Of a DNA stretch of 5,438 nt, positions 5,132 to 5,438 are shown one piece after another. The notes beneath the pieces were generated by a model. That model searched no databases and was not told where the DNA came from. It worked only from the letters and a program-made list of their open reading frames with translations. A program made the translations under genes and the position numbers. Every line of letters starts with the position of its first letter. Within the stretch, counting starts at the first letter, position 1. This DNA comes from an uncultured Oscillospiraceae bacterium (lineage in GTDB: Bacteria; Bacillota; Clostridia; Oscillospirales; Acutalibacteraceae): the NCBI GenBank assembly GCA_900554525.1, contig USHL01000106.1:1-5438 (forward strand). The letters are read 5' to 3'.

Positions 5132-5438
5132 GCGGTATACGAAGCTTACGGAGAGGGTTTTCGAAGATATTTATTCGGAAAATCACGGCCGGATATATCT
5201 TTTTTTATATAAGATGTGCTCCGACAGGGATCTGGCCGAGGAGCTTACTCAGGAAACGTTTTTCAGGGCCTTCAGCTCATTTGAAAAATATAAGGGCGAC
5301 AGCAGCGTATACACCTGGCTTGCCTCTATCGCGAAATATACTTATTTCACCTATATGAGAAAAAATAAGCTTATGATGGATTCAATTCCGCTTGATGAGG
5401 TGGTAAACCATTTCTGCGCGAACGAATATAATCTTTCG
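5130..5438 (+). CDS. ECF-type RNA polymerase sigma factor, C-terminus cut by window edge
   Basis: It would direct RNA polymerase to a small regulon, usually in answer to envelope or other stress and under an anti-sigma factor. The 103 visible codons (counting from GTG at 5130) hold a sigma-70 region 2: regions 2.1-2.2 at about 10-48, with the core-binding stretch DLAEELTQETFFRAF at 34-48, then regions 2.3-2.4 at about 52-80 with YKGDSSVYTWLASIAKYTYF (54-73), which reads the -10 element. Region 4 and any anti-sigma gene lie beyond the right edge. The spacing and the lack of regions 1 and 3 in what is seen fit an ECF factor; the subgroup cannot be named. The frame is open upstream only to the TAA at 5103-5105. 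The start is unclear: GTG at 5130 overlaps the Shine-Dalgarno sequence, and the well-spaced codon would be ACG at 5139. It is transcribed away from the fab operon from a housekeeping promoter. Confidence 0.9.
   Translation, partial: MRYTKLTERVFEDIYSENHGRIYLFLYKMCSDRDLAEELTQETFFRAFSSFEKYKGDSSVYTWLASIAKYTYFTYMRKNKLMMDSIPLDEVVNHFCANEYNLS

Noticed and set aside
1..5438. CRISPR arrays, tRNA or rRNA genes, insertion sequences, prophage or toxin-antitoxin genes
   Set aside because: None is seen. The window is almost wholly filled by housekeeping lipid genes and one sigma factor, with no regularly spaced repeats, mobile-element ends or RNA gene signatures.

Overview
The window carries most of a type II fatty-acid synthesis (FAS II) operon on the minus strand and the start of a divergent sigma-factor gene on the plus strand. 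The gene set and order (fabH, acpP, fabK, fabD, fabG, fabF), strong AAGGAG-type ribosome binding sites, a moderate GC content with an AT-rich control region, and FabK as the enoyl reductase all suggest a Firmicute. An uncultured gut-type clostridium (Oscillospiraceae or similar) fits best, but that placement is inference.

Layout, in transcription order from right to left on the minus strand: fabH (4997 to 4044), acpP (3998 to 3777), fabK (3746 to 2796), fabD (2808 to 1942), fabG (1896 to 1162) and fabF (1148 to beyond base 1, missing about 30 C-terminal residues). Gaps are 45, 30, -13, 45 and 13 bases. Such spacing on one strand supports a single transcription unit. The fabD-fabG gap is really an in-frame continuation of fabD behind a TGA codon. 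The unit probably continues past the left edge, by analogy with clostridial clusters that carry accB, fabZ and accC/D/A next, but none of that is visible. On the right, 4998 to about 5129 is a short divergent control region. It holds a well-formed housekeeping promoter pointing right and a 13-base direct repeat just upstream of fabH. From about 5130 to the right edge, on the plus strand, lies the N-terminal half of an ECF-type sigma factor.

How the genes work together: FabD loads malonyl from malonyl-CoA onto the AcpP phosphopantetheine arm. FabH condenses acetyl-CoA (or a branched acyl-CoA) with malonyl-ACP to start a chain. FabG reduces the beta-ketoacyl-ACP, a dehydratase outside the window (FabZ or similar) removes water, FabK reduces the enoyl-ACP, and FabF carries out further condensations. 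All catalytic residues that can be seen in these enzymes are present.

I see no previously undescribed system here. The points worth a second look are: the in-frame TGA cutting off a conserved-looking FabD tail; a Phe in place of the usual His in the FabD nucleophile elbow; the direct repeat before fabH; the divergent pairing of an ECF sigma factor with the lipid operon; the unusual start region of that sigma gene; and weak stem-loops on both sides of acpP.
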